From the NCBI RefSeq assembly GCF_024181725.1, contig NZ_CP028908.1, positions 3,771,501 through 3,835,500 of the forward strand: a stretch of DNA of 64,000 nt, written 5' to 3'. This document shows, piece by piece, positions 9,825 through 21,232 of this stretch. The notes below the pieces were generated by a model that was not told where the DNA came from, made no database searches, and saw only the letters and a program-made list of their open reading frames with translations. A program made the translations under genes and the position numbers. Source of the DNA: Bradyrhizobium sp. WD16. Lineage in GTDB: Bacteria > Pseudomonadota > Alphaproteobacteria > Rhizobiales > Xanthobacteraceae. Position 1 is the stretch's first letter, and the number at the start of each line of letters is the position of its first letter.

Positions 9825-10583
9825 GTGGAGTTCATAGTGTTCAGGCGCCTCAGAAACTTCTTAGTCGGCAGTGATACGTTCGCCTTCAACGTACGTAATC
9901 GCGACAGATGGGTGGCTGAGCATGCCCGCAGCTTACCGGCAGGATCACGCGTTCTCGACGTGGGAGCCGGCTCAGCTCCGTACCGGTCTCTATTCGGTCA
10001 TTGCAATTACAAAACGCAGGATTTTGTTCGGCTGAGGGACGAGCAGCTTCGGTACGGCGGCTATGCCCCAATCGATTTTGTGTGCGAGGCCCATGCGATT
10101 CCGGCACCTGCGGGCAGTTTCGACGTGATACTCTGCACAGAGGTGTTGGAACATGTGCCGGAGCCAATCGCCGTGATCGACGAGTTTGCCCGCCTCCTTA
10201 GGCCGGGTGGGCGACTGTTTCTGACTGCGCCACTTGGCTCTGGAATTCACCAGGAGCCCTATCATTTTTACGGCGGCTACACGCCATTTTGGTATGAGCG
10301 TTTTCTTTCGAGCGCGGGCTTTACAGCGATAGCTGTGGTGGCCAACGCCGGAACGTTGCGTCACATCGGCCAGGAGACCATTCGCTTCGCTGCCATGACA
10401 CGTCCGTTCGGTATGAAGGCGCCTTTGCCTCTGCAGCTCCTTTGGCTGCCGTTCTGGTTGGTGCTCGCGCCCATGCTGCTGCTCGGCGTGCCGCTCGCCG
10501 CACGGTTCCTTGACCGGTATGATCGCGAGCAGCGCTTTACAGTAGGTTACCACGTCACGGCCGTTCGCCGGCGCGATAGCTGA
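9825..10583 (+). CDS. Class I SAM-dependent methyltransferase
   Basis: The SAM-binding motif RVLDVGAGSAPY is near residue 43, the acidic second strand and DVILCTEVLEHVPEP motif follow, then LLRPGGRLFLTAPLG, giving a Methyltransf_11-type domain. A hydrophobic stretch around residues 205-230 suggests membrane association. The start is probably GTG at 9825; a second GTG at 9837 is equally plausible. The next gene starts three bases after the stop, so the two are likely co-transcribed. Target unknown; sugar or lipid-linked glycan is inferred. Confidence 0.75.
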   Translation: MEFIVFRRLRNFLVGSDTFAFNVRNRDRWVAEHARSLPAGSRVLDVGAGSAPYRSLFGHCNYKTQDFVRLRDEQLRYGGYAPIDFVCEAHAIPAPAGSFDVILCTEVLEHVPEPIAVIDEFARLLRPGGRLFLTAPLGSGIHQEPYHFYGGYTPFWYERFLSSAGFTAIAVVANAGTLRHIGQETIRFAAMTRPFGMKAPLPLQLLWLPFWLVLAPMLLLGVPLAARFLDRYDREQRFTVGYHVTAVRRRDS

Positions 10584-10586
10584 ATC

Positions 10587-11801
10587 ATGAAGGTTCTGTG
10601 CGTCCTCAGCCAGTACGCCTACGGTCGGCCGGAACGGGGCGAGAACTACGATTACGTTCATTTCGTCCCGGCGCTTCGCGAACTTGGCCACGAGGTGGAG
10701 GTCTTCGATTCCGGAAACCGTTCATCGTATCGGGATTTCGCCGAATTGAATGCGGCGCTTCTCGACCGGGTGATCGCGTTCCGGCCTGAGATCATCTTCT
10801 GCGTGCTGATGCATTATGAGATCTGGTTCGACACGCTCGACGCTATTCGCAGCCACTGCCCGGCGCTCGTCGTCAATTGGGGGACCGACGACTCTTGGAA
10901 GTTTGTCCAAGCTTCGCGGTTTTTTGCCGCCCATGTTGACCTGCATGTGACGACCGCCCCGGCCGCGGCGGAGAGAGCCACTGCACTCGGACACCGCAAC
11001 GTGCTGCTGTCGCAATGGGCCGCGTCGGACGGCTCTCTGATGCGGCCCATTCCTGCGGCTGACTGTCGACGCGACGTCAGCTTCGTCGGCAGCCTCTATG
11101 GCTATCGCGCCGCCTGGATCGCGGGGCTACGTGATGCTGGCATAACCGTCGACTGTTTCGGTCATGGCAGCGAAAACGGAGTTGTTGATACCGAGGCCAT
11201 CGCTCGGATCGCGCGCGAGTCGCGCATTGCTCTGAATTTCTCGGGAGAAGGCCCGGGCGGTCATTTGCGTGCCGGCGGGGGACGTCAGATCAAGGCGCGC
11301 ACGTTCGAGGTTCCCGGTTCAGGCGGCTTTCTGCTGACCGAGAGCGCGCCTGGCCTCGAGCGATATTACCAACCCGGCCGCGAGGTCGCGACGTTTTCCT
11401 CGCCTGATGAACTGGTGAGAATGGCGCGCCACTATCTCGCCCAACCGGAGCAGCGCGATGCGATCGCGAATGCGGGGTATGAGCGTACGGCTGCCGAACA
11501 TACCTACCGGCGGCGTTTCGAACAAATCCTCGATCATGTCTGCATGCTCTCGGCGGATCGGATGAGAACCCCTTGGGGTCTATCGCCGGATGCGCTTGCG
11601 CCCGCTATCGCCAGGTTCCGCCGCTCGGGCGCAGGCTGGCTTCGGTCTGTGCTGGTCGGGCCCTTGAGATTGATTTTCGGGTTTGAGCGCGGTCCACGGG
11701 CGGCGCGCCGCATTCTCTTCGAGCTGTCGTGGCGGTGCGCCGGCGAGCGCACCTTCCGGGCAGGCGGGCTACCCGGCCGCTTGTTTTACCTCGAAAGCTG
11801 A
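10587..11801 (+). CDS. CgeB-like glycosyltransferase (GT-B fold)
   Basis: A 404-residue protein resembling the CgeB/group-1-like glycosyltransferases. The N-terminal domain starts MKVLCVLSQYAYGRPERGEN. The C-terminal half carries LNFSGEGPGGHLRAGGGRQIKARTFEVPGSGG and a terminal glycosyltransferase segment with YERTAAEHTYRRRF. This family transfers sugars or modifies spore coat and surface glycans; the acceptor is unknown. It ends one base before the next glycosyltransferase start. Confidence 0.75.
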   Translation: MKVLCVLSQYAYGRPERGENYDYVHFVPALRELGHEVEVFDSGNRSSYRDFAELNAALLDRVIAFRPEIIFCVLMHYEIWFDTLDAIRSHCPALVVNWGTDDSWKFVQASRFFAAHVDLHVTTAPAAAERATALGHRNVLLSQWAASDGSLMRPIPAADCRRDVSFVGSLYGYRAAWIAGLRDAGITVDCFGHGSENGVVDTEAIARIARESRIALNFSGEGPGGHLRAGGGRQIKARTFEVPGSGGFLLTESAPGLERYYQPGREVATFSSPDELVRMARHYLAQPEQRDAIANAGYERTAAEHTYRRRFEQILDHVCMLSADRMRTPWGLSPDALAPAIARFRRSGAGWLRSVLVGPLRLIFGFERGPRAARRILFELSWRCAGERTFRAGGLPGRLFYLES

Positions 11802-11802
11802 C

Positions 11803-12729
11803 ATGAGCGCCCTCAAGCCAGCGCGGGACGCGGCCGCGCCTCTCGTCTCCGTGATCATGTCCATGCGCAACAGCGCGGCTACCGTCGCTGAGGCGGTGCG
11901 ATCGCTGCAGCTCCAGACGTTGTCGAGCTGGGAGCTGGTCGTCATAGACGACGGCTCGCACGATGCCAGCGCTGCGGTGGTGGAGGGCTTTGCTGATCCT
12001 CGCATCCGTGTGGTGCGGGAGGCCGAGAGCAGAGGCCTTGCCGCACGGCTCAATCAGGCCATCGGTCTCGCGCGGGGCGAATTCATCGCCCGGATGGATT
12101 CCGACGACATCTGCTTTCCCGAGCGGCTCGAGCGTCAGATCAATGCCTTGCGCAACGATCCGTCGATTGATCTCCTCGCCAGCAGCGCCGTGGTCTTCAA
12201 TGACGCCGGCGCGCTGATCGGAATCCTGCCGGTCTTCACTGGTCACGACGAGATGGTTGGCCGGCCCTTTGAGGGCATTCCCATGCCGCATCCGACCTGG
12301 TGCGGCCGGGCCGCGTGGTTCCGCGCCAACCCTTATGATTCCGCGCTGCTCAAGGCCGAAGACCAGGACCTCCTGTTGCGCAGCCATCGTCACAGTCGTT
12401 TCGGTGCCCTCGACGAAATCCTGCTCGCCTACCGGCAGAACCGGCTGGATCTCGCCAAGATCCTTCCCGGCCGCCATGCGTCGATCCGTTCGATCTGGCG
12501 TTACGGTGGCGCGCATGGCGAGTACCTCCCGGCGCTGGGAGGAATCGCGGCCCATCTCGCTAAGGGCGGCGTGGATGTCGTCACCATCGGCGCCGGCCTC
12601 AACGCCGTCATGCAGCGGCAACGCCTGCGCGCCGTGCCGGCGAGCGTCGCGGAACGCTGGCAGATGCTGCGCCGAGACTTGCGGCAGGAGCACCAGTCCA
12701 GCTCTGCCGCAGCCGGAACGACCGTCTGA
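11803..12729 (+). CDS. Glycosyltransferase family 2
   Basis: GT-A transferase of 308 residues. PLVSVIMSMRNSAATVAEAV opens the domain, VVIDDGSHDASA is the nucleotide-binding block, and ARMDSDDICFPERLE contains the DSDD metal-binding motif. The start ATG 11803 follows the previous stop almost directly. Its TGA shares an A with the start of asnB (TGATG). Part of the same assembly line; sugar specificity cannot be read. Confidence 0.87.
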   Translation: MSALKPARDAAAPLVSVIMSMRNSAATVAEAVRSLQLQTLSSWELVVIDDGSHDASAAVVEGFADPRIRVVREAESRGLAARLNQAIGLARGEFIARMDSDDICFPERLERQINALRNDPSIDLLASSAVVFNDAGALIGILPVFTGHDEMVGRPFEGIPMPHPTWCGRAAWFRANPYDSALLKAEDQDLLLRSHRHSRFGALDEILLAYRQNRLDLAKILPGRHASIRSIWRYGGAHGEYLPALGGIAAHLAKGGVDVVTIGAGLNAVMQRQRLRAVPASVAERWQMLRRDLRQEHQSSSAAAGTTV

Positions 12730-14741
12730 TGTGCGGCATCGCCGGCCTTTATCGACCGGGAGGGGGCGATGCCAGCGCGCTTGCCGGCTGCGCCGTACGG
12801 ATGGGCGAGGCGTTGTCCCATCGGGGGCCGGACGCCGCAGGGCTCTGGAGCGATCCGCAGGTCGGGGTCGCATTCAGCCACCGCCGTCTCTCAATCCTCG
12901 ATCTCACCGAGGCGGGCAGCCAGCCGATGCGCAGCGCCTGCGGCCGATTCACCGTCACGTTCAACGGCGAGATCTATAACCATCTCGAGCTCCGCGCAGC
13001 GCTCGAGGCGGCCGGTGCCGCGCCGCGGTGGCGCGGCCACTCGGATACCGAGACGTTTCTCGCGGCCGTGGCGCACTGGGGCGTAACGGCCGCGCTGAGG
13101 CGCCTTGCCGGCATGTTCGCCTTCGCATTATGGAACGCCGATGCCCGTACGCTGACGCTGGCGCGCGACCGCTTCGGCGAGAAGCCGCTTTACTACGGCT
13201 GGTGTGGCGGCGATCTCGTCTTCGGCTCCGAGTTGAAGGCCTTGGCGGCGCATCCGGCTTGGGCTCCGGTGCTCGATCGCGCCGCGCTGACATCCTTCAT
13301 GCGGTATTCATACGTGCCGGCGCCGGCCAGCATCTGGGAGGGCATATTCAAGCTGCCGCCGGGCACCGAGATCAGTTTCGCGGCGCACGCGGCAACCGGC
13401 GAACTGCCGAAGCCTGCGCGCTACTGGTCTTATGCCGACACGATGGTGGCGGCTCAGTCCGCGCGCATCACCGACGAGGCGGAGGCCGTCGGCGAGCTCG
13501 AGCGCGTGCTTTCCGCGGCGATCCGGCGTCAATGTCTGTCCGACGTGCCGCTCGGAGCCTTTCTTTCCGGTGGGATCGATTCCTCGACCATCGTGGCGCT
13601 GATGCAGGCGAATACGATGGTGCCGGTACGCACCTTCACCATCGGCTTCGCCGAGAGCGCCTATGACGAGGCGCAGGACGCGCGTCGGGTCGCATCGCAT
13701 CTTCGCACCGATCACACGGAATGGCGGATCGATGCCGGCACGGCTCGCGACGTCATTCCTCAATTGCCGCGGATCTACGACGAACCGTTCGCGGACTCCT
13801 CGCAGATCCCGACGCATCTCGTGGCCATGCTGGCGCGTCGCCATGTCACAGTGGCGTTGTCGGGTGATGCGGGCGACGAGTTGTTCGGCGGCTACAATCG
13901 TCACGTCTGGGGCGAGACTTTGAATGCGCGGGTGCTGTCGCGGCCGGCCTGGCTGCGTGCGCTGGTGTCGACGCTTTTGCGCGGCCTGTCTCCGGAGCCG
14001 ATCGACACGCTGTCGCGGATCGCGAACCCCATTATGCCGGCGGGTCTGCGGGTCCGGAGGGCGGGCGCCCAGGCGGCCAAACTCGCAAGCATCCTGGGTG
14101 CGGGCTCGCTCGACGATATGTATCGCCTGCTTTGCTCGATCGATTCCGATCCCGGGGCGACCGTGCTCGGGGGGGCCGAGGCAGACGGCTGGGCTGCGAG
14201 CGAAATGCGCAGATTGGCCGCCCCGCTTGCTCCGCTCGACCGTATGACGCTGGCTGACGCCCTGAACTATCTCAGCGACGACATCCTGCACAAGGTCGAC
14301 CGCGCAGCCATGGCGGTGAGCCTGGAGACGCGGGTACCCTTCCTCGATCCGGATGTGGCTGAATTCGCTGTCCGTATTCCGCCCTCGATGAAGGTGCGCG
14401 AGGGGCGGGGCAAATGGCTGGTCCGACAGGTGCTCTACAAGTACGTGCCGCACGAGTTGGTCGATCGGCCGAAGACCGGATTCAGCATTCCGCTCGCCGA
14501 ATGGCTGCGCGGGCCGTTACGCGGCTGGGCAGGCGATCTGCTCGCGCCCGGGCGGTTGCGCCAGCAGGGGCTGTTCGCCCCGGCTGCGATCGCGACGCGC
14601 CTGAACGAACACATGGCGGGTCGACGCGATCATGCGTATTGGCTATGGAACGTACTGATGGCGCAAAGCTGGCTCGACCAGTGGGGTGGCCGTCGGCCCG
14701 CCACCGTCCCTCCCGAGAGTTCTGAAGTCCAGCCCGCATGA
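12729..14741 (+). CDS. asnB: Asparagine synthase (glutamine-hydrolysing) family amidotransferase
   Basis: A 670-residue two-domain protein. The N-terminal glutaminase begins MCGIAGLY with the catalytic Cys2. The C-terminal synthase domain has the PP-loop FLSGGIDSSTIVALM near residue 284. By family it forms asparagine from aspartate, but AsnB-like genes inside polysaccharide clusters often amidate uronic acids to uronamides (WbpS type). The neighbouring nucleotide-sugar dehydrogenase and UDP-glucuronate 4-epimerase-like gene make that role attractive. It overlaps both flanking genes by one and four bases. Confidence 0.85.
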   Translation: MCGIAGLYRPGGGDASALAGCAVRMGEALSHRGPDAAGLWSDPQVGVAFSHRRLSILDLTEAGSQPMRSACGRFTVTFNGEIYNHLELRAALEAAGAAPRWRGHSDTETFLAAVAHWGVTAALRRLAGMFAFALWNADARTLTLARDRFGEKPLYYGWCGGDLVFGSELKALAAHPAWAPVLDRAALTSFMRYSYVPAPASIWEGIFKLPPGTEISFAAHAATGELPKPARYWSYADTMVAAQSARITDEAEAVGELERVLSAAIRRQCLSDVPLGAFLSGGIDSSTIVALMQANTMVPVRTFTIGFAESAYDEAQDARRVASHLRTDHTEWRIDAGTARDVIPQLPRIYDEPFADSSQIPTHLVAMLARRHVTVALSGDAGDELFGGYNRHVWGETLNARVLSRPAWLRALVSTLLRGLSPEPIDTLSRIANPIMPAGLRVRRAGAQAAKLASILGAGSLDDMYRLLCSIDSDPGATVLGGAEADGWAASEMRRLAAPLAPLDRMTLADALNYLSDDILHKVDRAAMAVSLETRVPFLDPDVAEFAVRIPPSMKVREGRGKWLVRQVLYKYVPHELVDRPKTGFSIPLAEWLRGPLRGWAGDLLAPGRLRQQGLFAPAAIATRLNEHMAGRRDHAYWLWNVLMAQSWLDQWGGRRPATVPPESSEVQPA

Positions 14742-16171
14742 TTTCGCTGTCCAGCCGCAAGGCGGCCATTCTGGCCCATTCCGAAAAATTCGCCGCGACG
14801 CGTACCGAGTGGCGCGCGCGCGCCGGCTTTTTTCACAGTGAAGACCAGAACTATCTGCGCTTTCTCATTCCGGAGGGGGCCCGCGTCCTCGAGATCGGCT
14901 GCGGCACCGGCGACACCCTTGCCGCCCTCAAGCCGAGCCGCGGCGTCGGCGTCGATTTCAGTCCGTCGATGATCGCCGAGGCGCGCCGCCGTCATCCCGA
15001 TTTGTCCTTCGTCGAGGGCGACGCTGAGGATCCGGCGACCATTGCCGCGCTTGGCGGACCGTTCGACTATGTCCTGGTGCTCGACGCGATCGGCGCCATC
15101 GACGACTGCCAGGCCTTTCTCGCCCGCCTGCACGGGCTTTGCACGCGTGAGACGAGGCTGGTGATCGGCTACTTCTCTCATCTGTGGTATCCGCTGCTCA
15201 CTCTGGCGGATCGCCTCCAGCTGCGCATGTCCTATCCGGAACAGAATGTTCTGTCGCCGGCGGACGTGGCCGCGCTGGCTGCGCTCGCGGACTTCGATCC
15301 CGTCAAATCGGAGCAGCGGGTGCTTTCGCCGATGCGGCTGCTCGGCCTCGGTCGCTTCCTGAACCGCTTCATCAGTATCCTGCCGGGATTCCGGGCGCTG
15401 TCGCTGCGTCATTACGTGGTCTGCCGCTCGCTGCGGGCGCGGGGCGAAGAAGTCAAGTCGGTCACCGTCGTGGTACCGGCGCGCAACGAGCGCGGCAACA
15501 TCGAGCCGGCGGTGCAGCGCATTCCGAAATTCTGCGACGACATCGAAATCATCTTCATCGAAGGCCACAGCAAGGACGGCACCTTCGCCGAGATGGAGCG
15601 TGTCAAGGCAGCCCATCCTGACCGCGATATCAAAACGATGGTGCAGCCGGGCAAGGGCAAGGCCGATGCGGTGTTCACGGCTTTCGAAGCGGCGCGGGGC
15701 GACGTGCTGATGATTCTCGATGCCGACCTGACGATGCCGCCGGAGCAATTGCCGAAATTCTGGGAGGCGCTGCATTCCGGCAAGGGCGAATTCATCAATG
15801 GCTCGCGCCTCGTCTACGCGATGGATCAGGGCGCCATGCGCTTTCTCAACCTGATCGCCAATCGGACGTTTTCCTATCTGTTCTCTTGGCTTCTCAACCA
15901 GCGCTACACTGATACGTTGTGCGGCACCAAGGTGATGCGGCGCAGCGATTATCAGCGGCTTAAGGCCGGCAAGGCCTATTTCGGCGATTTCGATCCATTC
16001 GGCGATTTCGACCTGATCTTCGGCGCCTCGAAGCTGAACCTCAAATCGATCGACATGCCGATCCGCTATGCCGCGCGCTCCTACGGCGAAACCCAGATCT
16101 CGCGGTTCAGCCACGGCTGGCTGTTGTTGAAGATGGTGGTCTTCGCCTTCTTCCGCATCAAGGCGCAGTAG
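14738..16171 (+). CDS. Methyltransferase-glycosyltransferase fusion
   Basis: Two domains in 477 residues. Residues about 45-150 form a class I methyltransferase (RVLEIGCGTGDTL, GVDFSPSMI). Residues about 245-470 form a GT-A glycosyltransferase of the dolichyl-phosphate-mannose-synthase-like group (VTVVVPARNERGNIEPAV, MILDADLTMPPEQLPKFW). A short linker with RSLRARGEEVK joins them. One polypeptide could transfer a lipid-linked sugar and methylate it or a partner. It ends 14 bases inside the convergent gene on the - strand. Confidence 0.8.
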   Translation: MISLSSRKAAILAHSEKFAATRTEWRARAGFFHSEDQNYLRFLIPEGARVLEIGCGTGDTLAALKPSRGVGVDFSPSMIAEARRRHPDLSFVEGDAEDPATIAALGGPFDYVLVLDAIGAIDDCQAFLARLHGLCTRETRLVIGYFSHLWYPLLTLADRLQLRMSYPEQNVLSPADVAALAALADFDPVKSEQRVLSPMRLLGLGRFLNRFISILPGFRALSLRHYVVCRSLRARGEEVKSVTVVVPARNERGNIEPAVQRIPKFCDDIEIIFIEGHSKDGTFAEMERVKAAHPDRDIKTMVQPGKGKADAVFTAFEAARGDVLMILDADLTMPPEQLPKFWEALHSGKGEFINGSRLVYAMDQGAMRFLNLIANRTFSYLFSWLLNQRYTDTLCGTKVMRRSDYQRLKAGKAYFGDFDPFGDFDLIFGASKLNLKSIDMPIRYAARSYGETQISRFSHGWLLLKMVVFAFFRIKAQ

Positions 16172-17147
16172 CGCCCGAGCCGATTTCCTCCTGGGGCAGC
16201 TCCATGGTGGCGCTGCCCTTCGCCGCTTTTTCGGCACTGGCGACCCAGACGAGGCCGCCGAAGGCGCCGACCAGGAAGGACACGGCGCCATAGAGCAGGG
16301 ACACGACAAGGCCATCGGCCTGCGGCAGTCCGGCATAGCCAAACGCCATCATCATCGTGGCTTCGCGCACGCCCCAGCCGGCGATCGAAATCGGCAGCAT
16401 GGTGATCAGCACGATCGGCGGGATCAGCAGAAACACCTGAGCGAAATCGGCGGGGGCCGCGATCGAGCGCACCACCGCCCAGGCGATCACGACCGTGAGC
16501 ACATGGACCATCAGCGACAGAATGGCGATCAATGGGCCGCGCTCGCGGTCGAACACCACTCTATTGGCGAGCACGGCACAGGCATGGATATGTCGCGTCG
16601 GTAACCAGGTGGCGAGAAAGTTCCAGCGGATCTGGCCAAACACCAGAAAGCCCAGGCCGGCGGCGAGGGCGGCAAAATCAACCAGGGTCAGTGCGGCCCG
16701 TCCACGGGCATCGCCGATCAGGCGCCAGCTCCATGGCAGGCTCGCGACGATGATGACGGCCAGCGCGATCAGGCCGATGGCACGGTCGACCAGCACCGAA
16801 TAGGTCGCCGCCCGCCAGCCGGCACCGGTCCGGCTCAGGAGCCACAGCCGAACCGCGTCGCCGCCAATGGACGACGGCAAGGTCTGATTGAAGAAGGATC
16901 CGATCAGATTGAAGCGCAGGGCCTGCGTAATGGTCAAGGGCGCGCCGCAGGGCCCGGTAATCAGGCGCCAGCGCACCGCGCCAAGCACGATCTGCAGCAG
17001 CGTGACCATCACGGCGGCAGCGATCCAGAGCGGATTGATCTGGTTCATTCGTGCCAGGATCGCCGCAACATTGACCCCGCGCAGCGCCAGGTAGAGCAGG
17101 GCGCCCGAAATCAGGATCTTGGCCGTGACAAGGATGAACTTTTGCAT
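16158..17147 (-). CDS. Lysylphosphatidylglycerol synthase TM-region family membrane protein (COG0392/UPF0104)
   Basis: A 329-residue integral membrane protein with about eight hydrophobic segments. The block GSFFNQTLPSSIGGDAVRLWLL is typical of the YbhN/AglD/MprF N-terminal family, as is WGVREATMMMAFGYAGLP near the C terminus. Members move or modify lipid-linked molecules, and several lie in glycan clusters. No soluble aminoacyl-transferase domain is present. It is the only - strand gene of the polysaccharide region and overlaps its convergent neighbour by 14 bases. Confidence 0.8.
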   Translation of the reverse strand: MQKFILVTAKILISGALLYLALRGVNVAAILARMNQINPLWIAAAVMVTLLQIVLGAVRWRLITGPCGAPLTITQALRFNLIGSFFNQTLPSSIGGDAVRLWLLSRTGAGWRAATYSVLVDRAIGLIALAVIIVASLPWSWRLIGDARGRAALTLVDFAALAAGLGFLVFGQIRWNFLATWLPTRHIHACAVLANRVVFDRERGPLIAILSLMVHVLTVVIAWAVVRSIAAPADFAQVFLLIPPIVLITMLPISIAGWGVREATMMMAFGYAGLPQADGLVVSLLYGAVSFLVGAFGGLVWVASAEKAAKGSATMELPQEEIGSGATAP

Positions 17148-17431
17148 GGTGGCCGACCGGCCTTCAGAACGGGTGGAAAACAGTTCAAGAACCGGGGCGT
17201 GCCCTTGTCAGCGGGAAACCAATCCCAATCCAGGACCTTAGGCGGTTCGGTTCGGAAAATCCCCCCTGAGGGCCGCCGGCCGCTTGGTATGGCTTTCGCC
17301 GTCTGTTGGCAATAGCGGGGGCTCCCTTGCCGTGACCGCCATGGCGCGGCTAAACAGGCATCGGCTGCCCAGGACCGGTCTCGGGGGGCCGTGTTCCCGG
17401 AAGATGGCATTTGAAGGGTTTTGGAGAAGTC

Positions 17432-18711
<1,280 letters not shown>

Positions 18712-18715
<4 letters not shown>

Positions 18716-19755
18716 TGGCCGATCCGATGACCAGTTCCAATTCCAGCGAATCGATCCTCGTTACCGGAGCCGCGGGATTCATTGGCTTCCACGTTGCCCA
18801 ACGTCTGATGCAGATGGGCCGCAGCGTCACGGGCGTCGACAATCTCAACGACTATTACGATCCGGCGCTCAAGCAGGCGCGGCTGGACATCTTGCGTAAC
18901 GATCCTCGCTTCACGTTCGTGAAGCACGATCTTGCCGACGGCGCCGGCACCGCAGAGCTGTTCGTCAAGGGACGCTTTCCGGTGGTTGTGCACCTCGCTG
19001 CCCAGGCCGGCGTGCGCTACTCGCTGCAGAATCCACAGGCCTATATCTCGGCCAATCTCGACGGCTTTGCCAATATTCTCGAGGGCTGTCGCCACAACGG
19101 CTGCCGCAACCTGTTGTTCGCGTCGTCGTCATCGGTCTATGGCGCCAATACCAAGCTGCCATTCTCGGTGCATGACAACGTCGATCACCCGATCAGCCTC
19201 TATGCCGCAAGCAAGAAGGCCAACGAACTGATGGCGCATGCCTATAGCCATCTGTTCAGACTGCCGGCGACGGGCCTGCGTTTCTTCACCGTCTACGGGC
19301 CCTGGGGCCGACCGGACATGGCGATGTATATCTTCGCCAAGGCGATCCTCGAAGGCCGTCCGATCAAGCTGTTCAATCACGGCAAGATGCAGCGCGACTT
19401 CACCTATGTCGATGACGTGGTGGAGGCGATCGTTCGTCTGGTCGATCGTCCGGCGCAGCCCGACCCGGGATGGTCCGGCGCAAAACCCGATCCGAGCGCC
19501 AGCACGGCGCCATGGCGGATCTACAATATCGGCAACAACAAGCCGGAAGAGCTTCTCCATGTGGTCGAGGTGCTCGAATCGGCGCTCGGGCGCCGTGCCA
19601 TCCGGGAGTTGGCGCCGATGGAGCCGGGTGACGTGCCCGCGACCTATGCCGATGTCGACGACCTGATGCGCGATGTCGGCTTTCGTCCTGCAACCAGCAT
19701 TGAGGACGGCGTCGGTCGCTTCATCCGCTGGTTTCGCGATTATCACAAATCTTGA
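18712..19755 (+). CDS. UDP-glucuronate 4-epimerase-like NAD-dependent epimerase
   Basis: Extended SDR with ILVTGAAGFIGFHVAQRL, HLAAQAGVRYSL, SSSSVYG and the catalytic YAASKKANE. The GVRYSL and GRPDMAMYIFAKAI segments are characteristic of LpsL-type UDP-glucuronate 4-epimerases, which supply UDP-galacturonic acid. Rhizobiales use galacturonate in lipid A and O-antigen. The start overlaps the preceding stop; ATG 18712 and 18715 are equally possible. Confidence 0.83.
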
Positions 19756-19766
19756 AGGTTTCATCG

Positions 19767-21179
19767 ATGAGCGGACGCATCATTCCCCTGATCATGTGCG
19801 GCGGCGCCGGCACGCGGCTATGGCCGGCTTCGCGCGAGGGACGACCCAAACAGTTCCTTCGCCTGTTCGGGGCGCAGTCCACGTTCCAGGATACCGTACA
19901 GCGGGTGTCTGACCCCGCGTTGTTCGACAGGCCGATCGTCATCACCAACGCGGCCTATCGCTTCATGGTGCTGGAGCAGCTTGCCGAGATCGGGCTGGAG
20001 GCTGACGTGCTGCTCGAGCCGGCGCGGCGCGATTCCGGCCCGGCGATCGCCGCTGGAGCGGCCTTCGCTCGCAGCCGCGCCGCGGATTCGGTGGTGCTGG
20101 CGCTCGCGGCCGATCATGTCGTGCGGGACGCGCCCGCCTTCGTCGCCGCCTGCCGGCGCGGTCTCGAAGCGGCCGACGCCGGCCACATCGTCACCTTCGG
20201 CGTGACGCCGGAGCATCCCTCTACCGAATATGGCTACATCCAACCGGGTGAGGCGATCACCGGCCAGGTCCGGACCGTCGCCAAATTCGTCGAGAAGCCC
20301 GACGCGGCGACGGCGGCGACTTATGTCGCCGACGGCTATTTGTGGAACAGCGGCAACTTCATGTTTCGCGCCGATACGCTGCTGTCCGAATATGCCCTCG
20401 TCGATCCGGAAAGTATCGAGACCGTGACGGCCGCGGTGACGAAAGCGGGGCGCGACCTCGGCTTCGTCACCCTCGACAAGGATTCGTTCGAGCGGGCACG
20501 GGCGATCTCGATCGACTACGCAGTGATGGAGAAGACGTCTCGCGCAGCCGTGGTGGCCGTGGCCTGCGGCTGGTCGGATGTCGGCTCCTGGCACGCCGTA
20601 TGGGAGCTGTCGGCCAAGGACGCCGACGGCAATGTGGCCCAGGGCCATGCGGTGTTCGAGGGGGCACGCAACTGCAACGTCTCCAGCGACAAGGCGCTGG
20701 TGGCGCTGGAAGGCGTTGAGGACCTCGTGGTCGTGGCCACGGAGGATGCCATCCTGGTGTCGCGGCAGAAGGAGCCCGGTGCGCTCAAGCGCCTCGTCGG
20801 CAGGCTGCGCAAGGTCGCGCCGCAGGTGACCGAGGACCATCTCAAGGTCCACCGGCCCTGGGGCTCCTATCAGTCGCTCGACACCGGCGACCGTCACCAG
20901 GTCAAGCGCATCGTGGTCAAGGCCGGCGGCCGGCTGTCGCTGCAGAAGCACCACCACCGTTCCGAGCACTGGATCGTGGTGCGAGGGGCAGCCCTGGTCA
21001 CTGTCGACAGCGCCCAGAAGATGGTCCACGAAAACGAATCGATCTACATCCCGATCGGCGCCGTCCATCGGATGGAAAATCCGGGCAAGATCCCGCTGGA
21101 GCTGATCGAGGTTCAGACCGGCAGCTACCTCGGCGAGGATGACATCATCCGCATCGAGGACGACTACAAGCGCTCCTAG
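19767..21179 (+). CDS. manC: Mannose-1-phosphate guanylyltransferase / mannose-6-phosphate isomerase
   Basis: Bifunctional type II enzyme making GDP-mannose. The N-terminal nucleotidyltransferase has MCGGAGTRLWPASREGRPKQ. The C-terminal cupin-type isomerase domain has SLQKHHHRSEHWIVVRG and the usual IYIPIGAVHRMENPG. Its 470 residues match ManC/CpsB. I use ATG 19767, aligned with MSGRIIPLI, instead of the TTG at 19752 that overlaps the previous gene. GDP-mannose may feed the mannose-derived sugars of this locus. Confidence 0.92.
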   Translation: MSGRIIPLIMCGGAGTRLWPASREGRPKQFLRLFGAQSTFQDTVQRVSDPALFDRPIVITNAAYRFMVLEQLAEIGLEADVLLEPARRDSGPAIAAGAAFARSRAADSVVLALAADHVVRDAPAFVAACRRGLEAADAGHIVTFGVTPEHPSTEYGYIQPGEAITGQVRTVAKFVEKPDAATAATYVADGYLWNSGNFMFRADTLLSEYALVDPESIETVTAAVTKAGRDLGFVTLDKDSFERARAISIDYAVMEKTSRAAVVAVACGWSDVGSWHAVWELSAKDADGNVAQGHAVFEGARNCNVSSDKALVALEGVEDLVVVATEDAILVSRQKEPGALKRLVGRLRKVAPQVTEDHLKVHRPWGSYQSLDTGDRHQVKRIVVKAGGRLSLQKHHHRSEHWIVVRGAALVTVDSAQKMVHENESIYIPIGAVHRMENPGKIPLELIEVQTGSYLGEDDIIRIEDDYKRS

Positions 21180-21232
21180 GCTGCGGTCGGATGTCTAGCC
21201 CCGCGCGGACTTCAGCTGTGCCCCGCAAGCCC

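Noticed and set aside
14630-16342. 570-codon - strand reading opposite the methyltransferase-glycosyltransferase fusion
   Set aside because: No recognisable domain, His/Arg-rich composition, and the + strand has two complete catalytic domains.
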